A DNA stretch of 64,000 nt from an uncultured Pelagibacteraceae bacterium (GTDB lineage: Bacteria; Pseudomonadota; Alphaproteobacteria; Pelagibacterales; Pelagibacteraceae): positions 24,165 to 88,164 of the forward strand of contig CABZZR010000004.1 in the NCBI GenBank assembly GCA_902530215.1, in the 5' to 3' direction. Position numbers and translations under genes: made by a program. The notes under the pieces are model-generated. The model was not told where the DNA came from and searched no databases. It was given only the letters and a program-made list of their open reading frames with translations. This document shows positions 48,019 through 57,609 of this stretch, one piece after another. Numbering within the stretch: the stretch's first letter is position 1; every line of letters begins with the position of its first letter.

Positions 48019-48861
48019 ATGAAAAAAATACTTTTATTAATATTTGCAATCATTTTTTTATCTTCTTGTGCGGGGGATAAAAAAGAAAATGTACTTACAG
48101 TATATGCTCCCACTGACGAAGAAGCGATTGAAATTTATAAAGAGGCTTTTGAAGCATTACAAAGTGGTGATGGATTTTTTGCGGCCAAAAAATTTGCTGA
48201 GGCAGAGACTTTGTACCCAAAATCTCTTTGGGCATCAAAGGCTTCTTTAATGAGATCCTACTCATTGTATACAATAAATTTTTATGATGAAGCTATTAGC
48301 AATTTAGAAAAGTATCTAATAACATATCCAAAAAATCAAAATACAGATTATGCCCATTACTTAATTGCAATTTGCAATTTTGAACAAATATTAGACGAAA
48401 AGAAGGATCAAGAACCTCTTTACTTAGCACAAAAACAATTTGAATTTATTATAAAAACTTACCCAGATACTGATTATGCAATGGATGCAAGTTATAAATT
48501 AGATTTAATTATTGACCAGCTAGCCAAAAAGGAAATGTATATAGGCAGATATTATATGAAAGTAGAAAAATGGATTGCAGCTATAAACAGGTTTAAAAAA
48601 GTCGTAGAAAAATATGACACCACAATTTACGTTGAAGAAGCTCTTTATAGATTAGTTGAAATTTATTATAGAATAGGCTTGATAGAAGAGGCAAAAAAGA
48701 CATCAATTTTATTAGGATATAATTACCAATCTAGTCAATGGTATGAAAAATCATATGCACTTTTTGACAAATCTTATGAAAAAAGAGCAAAATTAAAAAG
48801 GAAAGAGATAAAAAAAAAGGATGGTTTTATTAAAAAAAAGTTTAAAGAGCTTTTCCAATAG
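48019..48861 (+). CDS. bamD: Outer membrane assembly lipoprotein BamD
   Basis: Lipoprotein of the beta-barrel assembly machinery. A signal peptide ends in the lipobox LSSC with the lipidated Cys at residue 17. Five TPR-like helical pairs follow, including AFEALQSGDGFFAAKKFAEAE, DEAISNLEKYLITYPKNQNT and IAAINRFKKVVEKYDTTIYV. A lysine-rich tail closes the 280 residues. It sits between lpxC and ligA in the conserved order, although recN, commonly between bamD and ligA in alphaproteobacteria, is absent. Confidence 0.93.
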   Translation: MKKILLLIFAIIFLSSCAGDKKENVLTVYAPTDEEAIEIYKEAFEALQSGDGFFAAKKFAEAETLYPKSLWASKASLMRSYSLYTINFYDEAISNLEKYLITYPKNQNTDYAHYLIAICNFEQILDEKKDQEPLYLAQKQFEFIIKTYPDTDYAMDASYKLDLIIDQLAKKEMYIGRYYMKVEKWIAAINRFKKVVEKYDTTIYVEEALYRLVEIYYRIGLIEEAKKTSILLGYNYQSSQWYEKSYALFDKSYEKRAKLKRKEIKKKDGFIKKKFKELFQ

Positions 48862-48870
48862 AGAATTCAA

Positions 48871-50907
48871 GTGAAAAAAGAAAAAATTATTAAAGAATAT
48901 AAAAAAAAAATCAAAGATATTAAGAAATACGATAAATTTTATCATGACAAAAATGATCCTCTAGTTGATGATGCCAAGTACGATAAGCTAAAAAATGAAA
49001 TAATAAATTTAGAAAAAAAATATAGTTTTTTAAAAAACAAACACTCACCTAGCCAAAAAATTGGCTATGAGCCTTCAGATAAATTTAAAAAAGTAAACCA
49101 TGCAGTTCCAATGCTTTCTTTGGCTAATGCATTTTCAATAGAAAATATAAAAGATTTTGTTAAGAAAATAAAAAATTTTTTAAGTATAAAAGAATCGGAA
49201 AAAATTTTTTTTTCAGCAGAGCCAAAGATTGATGGTATTTCTGCTTCAATAAAATATATTAATGGAATTTTTACACTTGGTTTATCTCGCGGAGATGGAA
49301 AAACTGGAGAAGATATTACTAATAATCTCAAAACAATTTCTGATATTCCGAAAAAAATTGTCAAACCTGACTTCCCAAAAAATATTGATATTAGAGGTGA
49401 AGTTTATATATCGAAATCTGATTTTGTTAAAATTGATAAACAATTCGCGAACCCAAGGAATGCGGCGGGAGGTTCTTTAAGACAAAAAAATGCAAATGAA
49501 ACAAAAAAAATTCCTCTAAAATTCGTAGCTTATGGCTTCGGAAATGTTGAAACAAAAAAATTTGAAAAACAATCTGAATTTATATCTTTGCTAAAAACAT
49601 GGGGTTTTAATACAAACCCACTTAACAAAATTGTAAGCTCAATTGAAGAGATAGAAAAAAATCATAAGGAAATCGAAATGCAAAGATCTGACCTTGATTA
49701 CGATCTAGACGGCCTTGTCTACAAAGTAGATAATTTAAAACTACAAAATAGACTTGGCTTTGTCTCTAATTCACCAAGATGGGCAATTGCGCATAAGTTT
49801 TCAGCAGAAAAAGGTTTTTCAATAATTAAAAATATTGAAATTCAGGTTGGAAGAACAGGTGCACTAACCCCAGTTGCAAAAATAGAGCCTGTTAATATTG
49901 GAGGAGTAGTCGTTTCAAACGCGACATTACATAATGAAGACGAAATTAACAGGAAAGACATTAGAATAGGAGACGTCGTATGCATTCAGAGAGCAGGTGA
50001 CGTGATACCACAAGTTTTATATGTAGAAAAAATTAAAAGAAACAAAAATGCAAAGAAATTTATTTTCCCTGAAAAATGTCCTTCATGTGGATCTAAAACG
50101 ACAAAAGAGTTTAATTTTACTACCAAAAAAAAAGACGCAGTAACAAGGTGTCCAGACCTAAAATTTAATTGCAAAGAAATTTTAAGAGAAAAACTTAAAC
50201 ACTTTGTATCTAAAGATGCATTGAATATTGAAGGTTTTGGAAAAAAAATAGTTCAAAATTTTTGGGATTTAAATTTGATAAGATATCCTGCTGATATATT
50301 CAATTTAGATTTTAAAGATATATCTAATTTAGATGGCTGGGGTAATTTATCAGCTTCTAATTTAGAAAATTCAATTGAAAATTCTAAAAAAATATCATTA
50401 GATAAATTGATTTTTGCAATAGGAATAAGACATATTGGTCAAGAAAACGCAAAAACTTTGGCAAAATATTTTATAAATATAAAAAAGTTTGAAGAGCTTT
50501 TTGATAAAGAAAAAAGAAAGACTATACTAGAATATCTTTTAGAGTTGGACGGAATAGGAGAAACCCAAATTAACTCATTGGATAATTTTTTTTCTAACCA
50601 AAATAACTTAAATACTGTTTCTAATTTAATTAAAAAGTTAAATGTCAGTAATTTTAAAACAAGTAAGTCTGGAATTTTTTATGGAAAAACTATTATGTTT
50701 ACGGGAGGATTAAGTAAAATGAGTAGAGCTGAGGCCAAAGCTTTAGTGGAAAAAGAGGGTGGAAAAATTTTAGGAACAGCCAGTAAAAAACTAAATTATT
50801 TAGTGGTAGGAGGCAGTAATCCAACTTCTAAAAAGGTAGAAAAAGCAAAATTAATGAACGTTAAAATTATAGATGAAAACAGCTGGTATCGTTTATTGGA
50901 TAGGTGA
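48871..50907 (+). CDS. ligA: NAD-dependent DNA ligase
   Basis: Seals nicks using NAD. The Ia domain (YDKFYHDKNDPLVDDAKYD) leads to the adenylation lysine Lys119 in KIDG (119-122). Then come SRGDGKTGEDITNN, RGEVYISKSDF and NPRNAAGGSLRQ. The OB fold contains VGRTGALTPVAKIEPV. A four-Cys zinc finger (CPSCG... TRCPDLKFNCKE) precedes the HhH region and a C-terminal BRCT domain (FTGGLSKMSRAEAKALVEKE). Of 678 residues, all domains are intact. Translation starts at GTG 9 bp after bamD. The 3' end overlaps the convergent aminopeptidase gene by 15 bp. Confidence 0.97.
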   Translation: MKKEKIIKEYKKKIKDIKKYDKFYHDKNDPLVDDAKYDKLKNEIINLEKKYSFLKNKHSPSQKIGYEPSDKFKKVNHAVPMLSLANAFSIENIKDFVKKIKNFLSIKESEKIFFSAEPKIDGISASIKYINGIFTLGLSRGDGKTGEDITNNLKTISDIPKKIVKPDFPKNIDIRGEVYISKSDFVKIDKQFANPRNAAGGSLRQKNANETKKIPLKFVAYGFGNVETKKFEKQSEFISLLKTWGFNTNPLNKIVSSIEEIEKNHKEIEMQRSDLDYDLDGLVYKVDNLKLQNRLGFVSNSPRWAIAHKFSAEKGFSIIKNIEIQVGRTGALTPVAKIEPVNIGGVVVSNATLHNEDEINRKDIRIGDVVCIQRAGDVIPQVLYVEKIKRNKNAKKFIFPEKCPSCGSKTTKEFNFTTKKKDAVTRCPDLKFNCKEILREKLKHFVSKDALNIEGFGKKIVQNFWDLNLIRYPADIFNLDFKDISNLDGWGNLSASNLENSIENSKKISLDKLIFAIGIRHIGQENAKTLAKYFINIKKFEELFDKEKRKTILEYLLELDGIGETQINSLDNFFSNQNNLNTVSNLIKKLNVSNFKTSKSGIFYGKTIMFTGGLSKMSRAEAKALVEKEGGKILGTASKKLNYLVVGGSNPTSKKVEKAKLMNVKIIDENSWYRLLDR

Positions 50908-52638
50908 ACAAGCCTTAATGAGATTTGCTTTTTCTTGAGGATCCATAAATTTTAATAAATTTGTTTTTACCTTGTCGTGATATTTGTTAAGCCATTTTAT
51001 TTCAACTTTTTTAAGCATTTTTCTTTTTATTAGTTCTTTATCAATTGGAGCCATTGTTAGTTCTTCGAATCTATTTTTCTTTATATAAACTAAATTTTCA
51101 ATTCTAACGCCAAAGTTACCCTCTTTATAAAAACCAGGTTCATTAGAAATTATCATTCCAGATTTTAATTTTACTTTGTTATTTTTAGAAAAAGATTGTG
51201 GTCCTTCATGAACATTTAAAAAATATCCTACTCCATGGCCTGTTCCGTGCGGGTAATCTAATTTTATTTCTTTTAGAGATTTTCTGGCCTCATAATCTAT
51301 ATCTGATCCTTTAGAATTTTTTTTAATTTTATGGCTAGATACTGCTATATGCCCCTTAAGTACACGTGTATAAATTTCTTTAACAAATTGCGAATTGCCT
51401 CCCAAAGAAATTGTTCTTGTTACATCGGTGGTACCAAGAGAATATTGTCCTCCTGAGTCAACCAAATACACATCACCTTTTTTTAAAGTTCTGTTTGACT
51501 TATTTGTTGCTTTGTAGTGAATAATTGCACTATTTGGTCCACTACCAGAAATTGTATTAAAACTTGGAAATTTGTAAGATTTGTTTTTTTTTCTAAAATA
51601 CTCAAGTTTTTTTTGTGCAGATATTTCCGTAATTCTTTTTTTATTATAATTTTTTTTTAACCAAAATAAAAATTTTGTCAAAGCAGCACCATCTAAAATA
51701 TGACTTTTTTTCATATTTTTAATTTCTGTGGTATTTTTAATTGATTTTAAAAAATAAATAGGATCTAAATTTTCTATAATTTTATTTCTTTCATTGCGCC
51801 AGAAAACTCCAAAATTTCCTCTAATTAAATTTTTGTAATGAATTGAACATGATAAAGAATCAAGCCAAATATTTTGTTTCCACATATTATTTAGTTTTCT
51901 TTCAAGCATGTCTTCGCTATAAAATTTTACTTTTTTAGAAAGAATTTTTTTTATTTTTGTTAATTTTTCTAAATTTGAATATAGGCTAACATCTCCTTTA
52001 CTATTTATTAACAACCTTGTGTTTGGTATGGGAGAATATATTGAGTCGTGTCCTCTTATATTTAAAATCCAAGCAACATTTTCTGGAGCGGTAACTAATA
52101 AGTAGTCTATTTTATTTTTTAAAAGAACTTTCTTAACTTTTTCAATCTTTTGATTGAAACTTTGCCCAGCATCTTTTGTAGATAGACTAAAAAAAGGTTT
52201 AATTAAGTCTTTTGGTTTTTTAGACCAAATAATATCTATTAAATTTTTTTTTATTGGTGCAAGATCTACATTTTTAATATTAAAAAGAAAATTTAACTGC
52301 TTTTCATTGTGTAATTTTGGATCAAAACCAATTTTAATTTTTTTTTTCGTTCGCAAAACATCTTTGGGATATTTTTGGGGTATTGTAATAACTGTAAATT
52401 TTTTACCAGACTCTATTTTAGCTTGTATGGTATATCTTCCATCTACAAACAAATAATTTTTATTTTTTAAAATTAATGCAAATCCCGCTGAACCAGAGAA
52501 GTTAGATATAAATTTTAGTCTGTCATTTGATTTACTGACATATTCATTAAAATATTCATCATTTTTAGGGATAATATAACCATCTAAATTTAATTTAGAG
52601 AGTTGATCTTTTAAATTTGAAAGTAAATTTGCTTTCAT
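50893..52638 (-). CDS. M24B family Xaa-Pro aminopeptidase
   Basis: Metallopeptidase removing an N-terminal residue before proline. Two N-terminal creatinase-like domains (residues 1-300: DGYIIPKNDEYFNEYV, FSGSAGFALIL, FVDGRYTIQA) precede the pita-bread catalytic domain. The five metal ligands are visible: the Asp pair in VDSGGQYSLGTTDVTRT, His in PHGTGHGVGYFLNVHEGP, Glu in ISNEPGFYKEGNFG and Glu in VRIENLV. The 581 residues match the long three-domain form. It overlaps the upstream helicase gene by 4 bp and so is co-transcribed with it. Confidence 0.93.
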   Translation of the reverse strand: MKANLLSNLKDQLSKLNLDGYIIPKNDEYFNEYVSKSNDRLKFISNFSGSAGFALILKNKNYLFVDGRYTIQAKIESGKKFTVITIPQKYPKDVLRTKKKIKIGFDPKLHNEKQLNFLFNIKNVDLAPIKKNLIDIIWSKKPKDLIKPFFSLSTKDAGQSFNQKIEKVKKVLLKNKIDYLLVTAPENVAWILNIRGHDSIYSPIPNTRLLINSKGDVSLYSNLEKLTKIKKILSKKVKFYSEDMLERKLNNMWKQNIWLDSLSCSIHYKNLIRGNFGVFWRNERNKIIENLDPIYFLKSIKNTTEIKNMKKSHILDGAALTKFLFWLKKNYNKKRITEISAQKKLEYFRKKNKSYKFPSFNTISGSGPNSAIIHYKATNKSNRTLKKGDVYLVDSGGQYSLGTTDVTRTISLGGNSQFVKEIYTRVLKGHIAVSSHKIKKNSKGSDIDYEARKSLKEIKLDYPHGTGHGVGYFLNVHEGPQSFSKNNKVKLKSGMIISNEPGFYKEGNFGVRIENLVYIKKNRFEELTMAPIDKELIKRKMLKKVEIKWLNKYHDKVKTNLLKFMDPQEKANLIKACSPIQ

Positions 52639-54671
52639 TTAATTCTTTTTAATTTTTTTTGTAATCTTAAAAATCCCGGGCTTCTAATTCCCTCATCATA
52701 TTCAATATCTTGATTAAAATCAAAAACATCATTTTCGACATCTGAAAATTCATTTCGTTGAATATTTTTTTCCGGAAGTTCATCTATAAACCTTGAGGCA
52801 ATGCTTTCGATCCAATCTCCTTGGTAAAATCTATTCATTGAAAAAGATATAAATGCTTTTTTTTTAGCTCTAGTTATACCAACATATGCGAGTCTTCTTT
52901 CTTCTTCTAATGCCGCATCGCCTTTTTCCTCAAGCGATTTTTGATGTGGAAACAAACCTTCTTCCCATCCTGGTAAAAAAACTGCATCAAATTCTAATCC
53001 TTTTGAACCATGCATAGTCATTAAATTTATTTTTTCACCATCCCAATCCTGGTCAATAGATGTGGCTAGCGCAACATGTTCTAAGAATTCTTCGAGGTTA
53101 TCAAATTCCCTCATGGCACTTAATAATTCCTTTATATTTTCAATTTTATTTTCATTTTCTAAATCTTTTTTATTTTTTAACATGGCCGAATATCCCGATT
53201 CATCCAATATTGTTTGCATAAGTTTACGATGATCTTTGTTTTGAAAATCTTGTCTCCATTTTTTCAAAAGGTTTAATATTGAGAGCAAACCAATCTTTGC
53301 TTTAGGTTTAATTTTATCTAGTTCAATTAATTTAATAGAAGAGTTCTCTAAGCATAATTTATTTTTACTACCATATTCTGAAATTTGTTGAATTGTTTTA
53401 TTTCCAATTGATCTTTTTGGATTATTTACAACTCTCTCAAAGGCAAGGTCATCTTTTTTTTGAAAAACTAATCTCAAATATGCAATACAATCTTTAATTT
53501 CTGCTCTTTCATAAAATTTTATACCACCAATAATTCTATAACCCATTCCAATTTTTAAAAATCTTTCTTCGAACTCTCTAGTCTGAAATATAGCTCTTAC
53601 TAGAATAGCAATATTATTTAATGAAATTTCTTTTTTTAATTTTTTTTCTACTATATCTGAAATATCAACAGCTTCATCTTTTGCATTTTTATAACATGTA
53701 AGTTTTACCAATTCTCCTTGCTGTCCTTCTGTCCATAAGTTTTTACCTAATCTTGCAATATTGTTAGATATAAGTCCCGAAGCAGTTGAAAGTATATTTT
53801 GAGTAGATCGATAGTTTTGTTCTAATCTAAAAATCTTTGTATTTTTATATAATTTATCAAAGTTTAAAAAATTTTTAATTTCTGCGCCACGCCAACTATA
53901 TATAGATTGATCATCATCTCCCACACAACAAATATTTTTGTTTTCGTTCGCTAAAAGACTTAACCATTTACTTTGTATTATATTAGTATCTTGATATTCA
54001 TCTACTAAAATATATTTAAAGTTCTTTGAATATGTTTTTAATATTTCTTTGTTATTTTCAAAAATAGAAACACAATACAAAATTAAATCTCCAAAATCAC
54101 ATGCATTTAAAGCAACCAATTTTTCTTGGTAAATTTTATATACATTCAGAATTCCCTTTTCGAATACGTCTCCTTTAGAATTTTTTACATTTGAGGGTAA
54201 AAATCCATTATTTTTCCACTGATTAATTTTAGAAATAATAAATTGAGGAGAAATTTTTTTTGTATCTATATCTTCTGATTTGCAGATATTTTTTACAAGT
54301 CTAATTTGATCGTCTTGATCTATGATTGTGAAGTTGTGACCAAGGTTTACTGCGCTAGCATGCTTTCGCAAAAATTTTGCACATATTGAATGAAAAGTGC
54401 CAAGCCAAGGTATTGCTGAAGTTTGTTTGTTTATCAGCTTACTAACTCTATTGAGCATTTCTTTGGCAGCTTTGTTGGTGAAAGTTACACAGAGAATTTG
54501 ATTAGGCCATGCCTTTTTATTCTTAATTATGTGCGCTACTCTTGTTGTTAATACTTTAGTTTTGCCCGAACCAGCACCAGCAATTATTAAACATGGACCA
54601 TCTAAATTAATTACAGCATCTTTTTGTGTATTATTTAGATTGCTTAAGTAAGTAAATTCGTTATTTTCCAT
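52635..54671 (-). CDS. uvrD: UvrD/PcrA-type ATP-dependent DNA helicase
   Basis: Superfamily 1A 3'-5' helicase for excision and mismatch repair. Motifs in order: LNNTQKDAV (Q motif), LIIAGAGSGKTKVLTTR (Walker A), FTNKAAKEM, LVDEYQDTN (Walker B), CCVGDDDQSIYSWRGA, LEQNYRST, MTMHGSKGLEFDAVFLPGWEEG and EERRLAYVGITRAKK. The C-terminal tail beyond motif VI is short, so the protein is smaller than E. coli UvrD. The ATG at 54671 is preferred over one 14 codons upstream, because it begins the conserved N-terminus. It is divergent from the AsmA-like gene. Confidence 0.94.
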   Translation of the reverse strand: MENNEFTYLSNLNNTQKDAVINLDGPCLIIAGAGSGKTKVLTTRVAHIIKNKKAWPNQILCVTFTNKAAKEMLNRVSKLINKQTSAIPWLGTFHSICAKFLRKHASAVNLGHNFTIIDQDDQIRLVKNICKSEDIDTKKISPQFIISKINQWKNNGFLPSNVKNSKGDVFEKGILNVYKIYQEKLVALNACDFGDLILYCVSIFENNKEILKTYSKNFKYILVDEYQDTNIIQSKWLSLLANENKNICCVGDDDQSIYSWRGAEIKNFLNFDKLYKNTKIFRLEQNYRSTQNILSTASGLISNNIARLGKNLWTEGQQGELVKLTCYKNAKDEAVDISDIVEKKLKKEISLNNIAILVRAIFQTREFEERFLKIGMGYRIIGGIKFYERAEIKDCIAYLRLVFQKKDDLAFERVVNNPKRSIGNKTIQQISEYGSKNKLCLENSSIKLIELDKIKPKAKIGLLSILNLLKKWRQDFQNKDHRKLMQTILDESGYSAMLKNKKDLENENKIENIKELLSAMREFDNLEEFLEHVALATSIDQDWDGEKINLMTMHGSKGLEFDAVFLPGWEEGLFPHQKSLEEKGDAALEEERRLAYVGITRAKKKAFISFSMNRFYQGDWIESIASRFIDELPEKNIQRNEFSDVENDVFDFNQDIEYDEGIRSPGFLRLQKKLKRIK

Positions 54672-54727
54672 ATTTTTATAATATATTTTTTTTTTATAAA
54701 TTAAATGAGACAAATTTTATATTTCAA

Positions 54728-56149
54728 ATGAAAATATCTAAATACAAAATATATCAACATATACCTTTTTATATTTTATTGGTCACTTTCTTATTAGTTG
54801 TAATTTATATTTCAGCACCATATTTTTTAAATTATTCAAATTATAAAAAAAATATAGAAACAGAATTTAGTAAGAATTTTGCATTACAAGCCAATATTAA
54901 GGGAGAAATAAAATATCAACTTTTTCCAACTCCACGACTGTTGATACAAAACGTAATTGTTAACGATCTGGGAAATGAGAATATAAATTTTGCCAGCATA
55001 GGTAGAATTTATTTCAAAATACCATTTTCAAATCTCTATAATGTCAAACACATTAACTTTAGTGATATTGATATAACTAATGCAGATATTAAAATTTATT
55101 ATCAGAATTTTAATTCTTATATAAAATATTTTAATAAAGATATTATTAATAAAATTATTCAAATTAAAAATAGTACAGTAACTTTTTATGACAAATCACA
55201 GGTCATTCATTCTATTAAAAATTTAAAATTAAACTATTTTCCCTCAAGAACTCATAATAGTTTAAATATTAAAGGTAATTTTTTAAATGATAAATTATTT
55301 ATAAGTTATCAAGAAGAAAAAAAGACTTTAAATCCAAAGAAAAAAATAAATTTAAAATTAAAAAATCTAGGTTTGAATTTAAAAATAACATTATCAAATT
55401 ATGAAAAAGACTCTAAAATTAATTTAAACGCCAACTACTTAAAAAATTCATTTCTTGGTAGTTTAAAATATAAAAATGATAAATTGGAAATTTCCAATGC
55501 TAAATTTAGTAATGAGTTTATTAATGGAGATGTTTCGGGAGAAATTAAATTTTTACCATTTTTTGTTTTTAACTTAAATTTAGATTTAAATGCAATGGAT
55601 TTTAGAAAAATTATTAAAAAAATAAATTTATTAGACGAAAAGGATCAAGAAAATTTATTTAGATTAAATAAAAAAATAAATGGTATAACAAATATAAATA
55701 TAGATAAAATATATTCAAAAAGTAATTTGTTAAATTCAGCTGAGTCAATTATTAGTTTTAAAAATGGAAACATTTACATTGAAAAATTAATTTTTAATAT
55801 TAATAACATAGGTGCAGCAGATATTTCTGGCTCAATTTACAATTATGATAAAATTACTAAGTTTTATTTTAATAACACTATAAATATAGATAATTTAAAT
55901 AAATTTAATTCTAAATTTAATATTAGAAAAAAAATACAAGGTCAAAAAAGCATCAATCTAGATGCAGAGGTGAATTTAAATGTACCTAATATTAAAATTG
56001 ATAAAATAGAAGTAGATGAGGAAGCATTCAATGATGAAAATAATAAATTTGTCGAAATGAATGTAAATTCAATTTTATTTGATAAAAGTTATGAGACTTT
56101 ATTTAATTTTGCAAATTTAAAATTATTTGTACAAACAATTTTGGACTAA
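54728..56149 (+). CDS. AsmA-like family protein
   Basis: A 473-residue protein with an N-terminal TM anchor (about residues 12-30, FYILLVTFLLVVIYISAPYFL). The AsmA N-terminal pattern NYSNYKKNIETEFSKNFALQ and GEIKYQLFPTPRLLIQNVIVND comes next. The rest is rich in alternating hydrophobic/polar strands with Asn/Lys, as expected for the repeating beta-groove fold of AsmA/YhdP/TamB bridge proteins that move lipid between membranes. It is shorter than E. coli AsmA. It is divergent from uvrD and converges on fumC. Confidence 0.75.
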   Translation: MKISKYKIYQHIPFYILLVTFLLVVIYISAPYFLNYSNYKKNIETEFSKNFALQANIKGEIKYQLFPTPRLLIQNVIVNDLGNENINFASIGRIYFKIPFSNLYNVKHINFSDIDITNADIKIYYQNFNSYIKYFNKDIINKIIQIKNSTVTFYDKSQVIHSIKNLKLNYFPSRTHNSLNIKGNFLNDKLFISYQEEKKTLNPKKKINLKLKNLGLNLKITLSNYEKDSKINLNANYLKNSFLGSLKYKNDKLEISNAKFSNEFINGDVSGEIKFLPFFVFNLNLDLNAMDFRKIIKKINLLDEKDQENLFRLNKKINGITNINIDKIYSKSNLLNSAESIISFKNGNIYIEKLIFNINNIGAADISGSIYNYDKITKFYFNNTINIDNLNKFNSKFNIRKKIQGQKSINLDAEVNLNVPNIKIDKIEVDEEAFNDENNKFVEMNVNSILFDKSYETLFNFANLKLFVQTILD

Positions 56150-56154
56150 TTAAT

Positions 56155-57546
56155 TTACTTAGGTCTTATCATTTTTTTAGGGTTTACAATTAAATCGTAA
56201 TCTTTTTTATTTATATAACCTGATTTAATAGCTTCTTCTCTTAAGGTAGTACCATTTTTTTGTGCTTTTTTAGCAATAGTAGCAGCTTTATCGTAACCTA
56301 TTTTTGGTGTTAAAGCTGTAACAAGCATAAGAGAGTCTTCCAAATATTTTTTAATTCTTTTTTTATCAGCTTTTAAACCTCTAATACAATAATCTGCAAA
56401 ACTTTTAGATGCATCAGCCATTATATGTATGGACTGTAGAATATTATGGATTATTAATGGTTTAAAAACATTAAGCTCGAAGTGGCCATGGGATCCGGCC
56501 ATAGTGATACCATTATGATTACCAATTACTTTTACACATACCATTGTCACAGCTTCGCATTGAGTAGGATTTATTTTTCCTGGCATTATTGAAGATCCAG
56601 GTTCATTTTCTGGTAATATTAATTCACCATATCCAGCTCTCGGACCTGATGATAGAAATCTAATATCATTGGCTATTTTCATTAAGCATACCGCTGTGGT
56701 GTTTAAAGTACCAGAGAAATTAACTATAGAATCGTGTGAAGCTAGTGCAGCAAATTTATTTTTTGCTGGCTTGAGAGGCAATTTAGTTATTTTTTTTAAT
56801 TCTTTAATTATTTGTTTATCAAAGTTTTTTCTAGTATTGAGACCTGTACCTACAGCAGTTCCTCCTTGTGCCAAAAAATAAATTTCCTCTAAAGATCTTT
56901 CTATTCTAGTAATACATTTACTAAGCTGAGCATGATAACCTGAAAATTCTTGTCCAAGAGTTAATGGTGTAGCATCTTGTAAATGAGTTCTTCCAATTTT
57001 AATTATGTCAGAAAACTGGGATATTTTATTTTTTAACTCTCTTTCTAATAATTTTAAATATGGTAGTAACTTACCTTTTGCCCTTATTGCTATCGCTAAG
57101 TGCATAGCGGTTGGAAAAACATCATTAGTGGATTGAGATTTGTTTACGTGATCATTAGGGTGAACTGGTTTTTTTGAACCCATTTTACCACCCAAAATTT
57201 GTATCGCTCTGTTTGCAATTACTTCATTTACATTCATATTTGTTTGGGTTCCAGATCCAGTTTGCCAAACTTTTAAAGGAAAGTTATCTTTGTGTTTTCC
57301 TTTAATTATTTCGTCGGCCGCCCTCTGTATTGCTTTGCTTACTCTTGAGTCTAAATCACGATTTTTTGTATTAACTATTGCAGCCGCTTTTTTAATCATT
57401 GCGATAGATTGAATCACAATCGGCCTGACTAAATAATCACCAATATCAAAAAATTTATTAGCTCTTTGCGTCGAAGCACCCCAATATTTTTCATTGGGAA
57501 CTTTTAACTTTCCAAGTGAGTCATATTCAATTCTAAATTTGGACAT
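56155..57546 (-). CDS. fumC: Class II fumarate hydratase
   Basis: TCA-cycle enzyme interconverting fumarate and malate, iron-independent. The 463 residues contain [22 protein letters not shown], the [15 protein letters not shown] segment, [20 protein letters not shown], and the superfamily signature [16 protein letters not shown] with its catalytic serine loop. The C-terminal domain has [17 protein letters not shown]. The length and [13 protein letters not shown] identify FumC over aspartase or argininosuccinate lyase. It stands alone between two convergent/divergent genes. Confidence 0.96.
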   Translation of the reverse strand: MSKFRIEYDSLGKLKVPNEKYWGASTQRANKFFDIGDYLVRPIVIQSIAMIKKAAAIVNTKNRDLDSRVSKAIQRAADEIIKGKHKDNFPLKVWQTGSGTQTNMNVNEVIANRAIQILGGKMGSKKPVHPNDHVNKSQSTNDVFPTAMHLAIAIRAKGKLLPYLKLLERELKNKISQFSDIIKIGRTHLQDATPLTLGQEFSGYHAQLSKCITRIERSLEEIYFLAQGGTAVGTGLNTRKNFDKQIIKELKKITKLPLKPAKNKFAALASHDSIVNFSGTLNTTAVCLMKIANDIRFLSSGPRAGYGELILPENEPGSSIMPGKINPTQCEAVTMVCVKVIGNHNGITMAGSHGHFELNVFKPLIIHNILQSIHIMADASKSFADYCIRGLKADKKRIKKYLEDSLMLVTALTPKIGYDKAATIAKKAQKNGTTLREEAIKSGYINKKDYDLIVNPKKMIRPK

Positions 57547-57609
57547 TTATTTAGTGTTTATTTACTTTCCTGATTAACATTATAATATGCTTTAAACAAG
57601 ATTTAAACT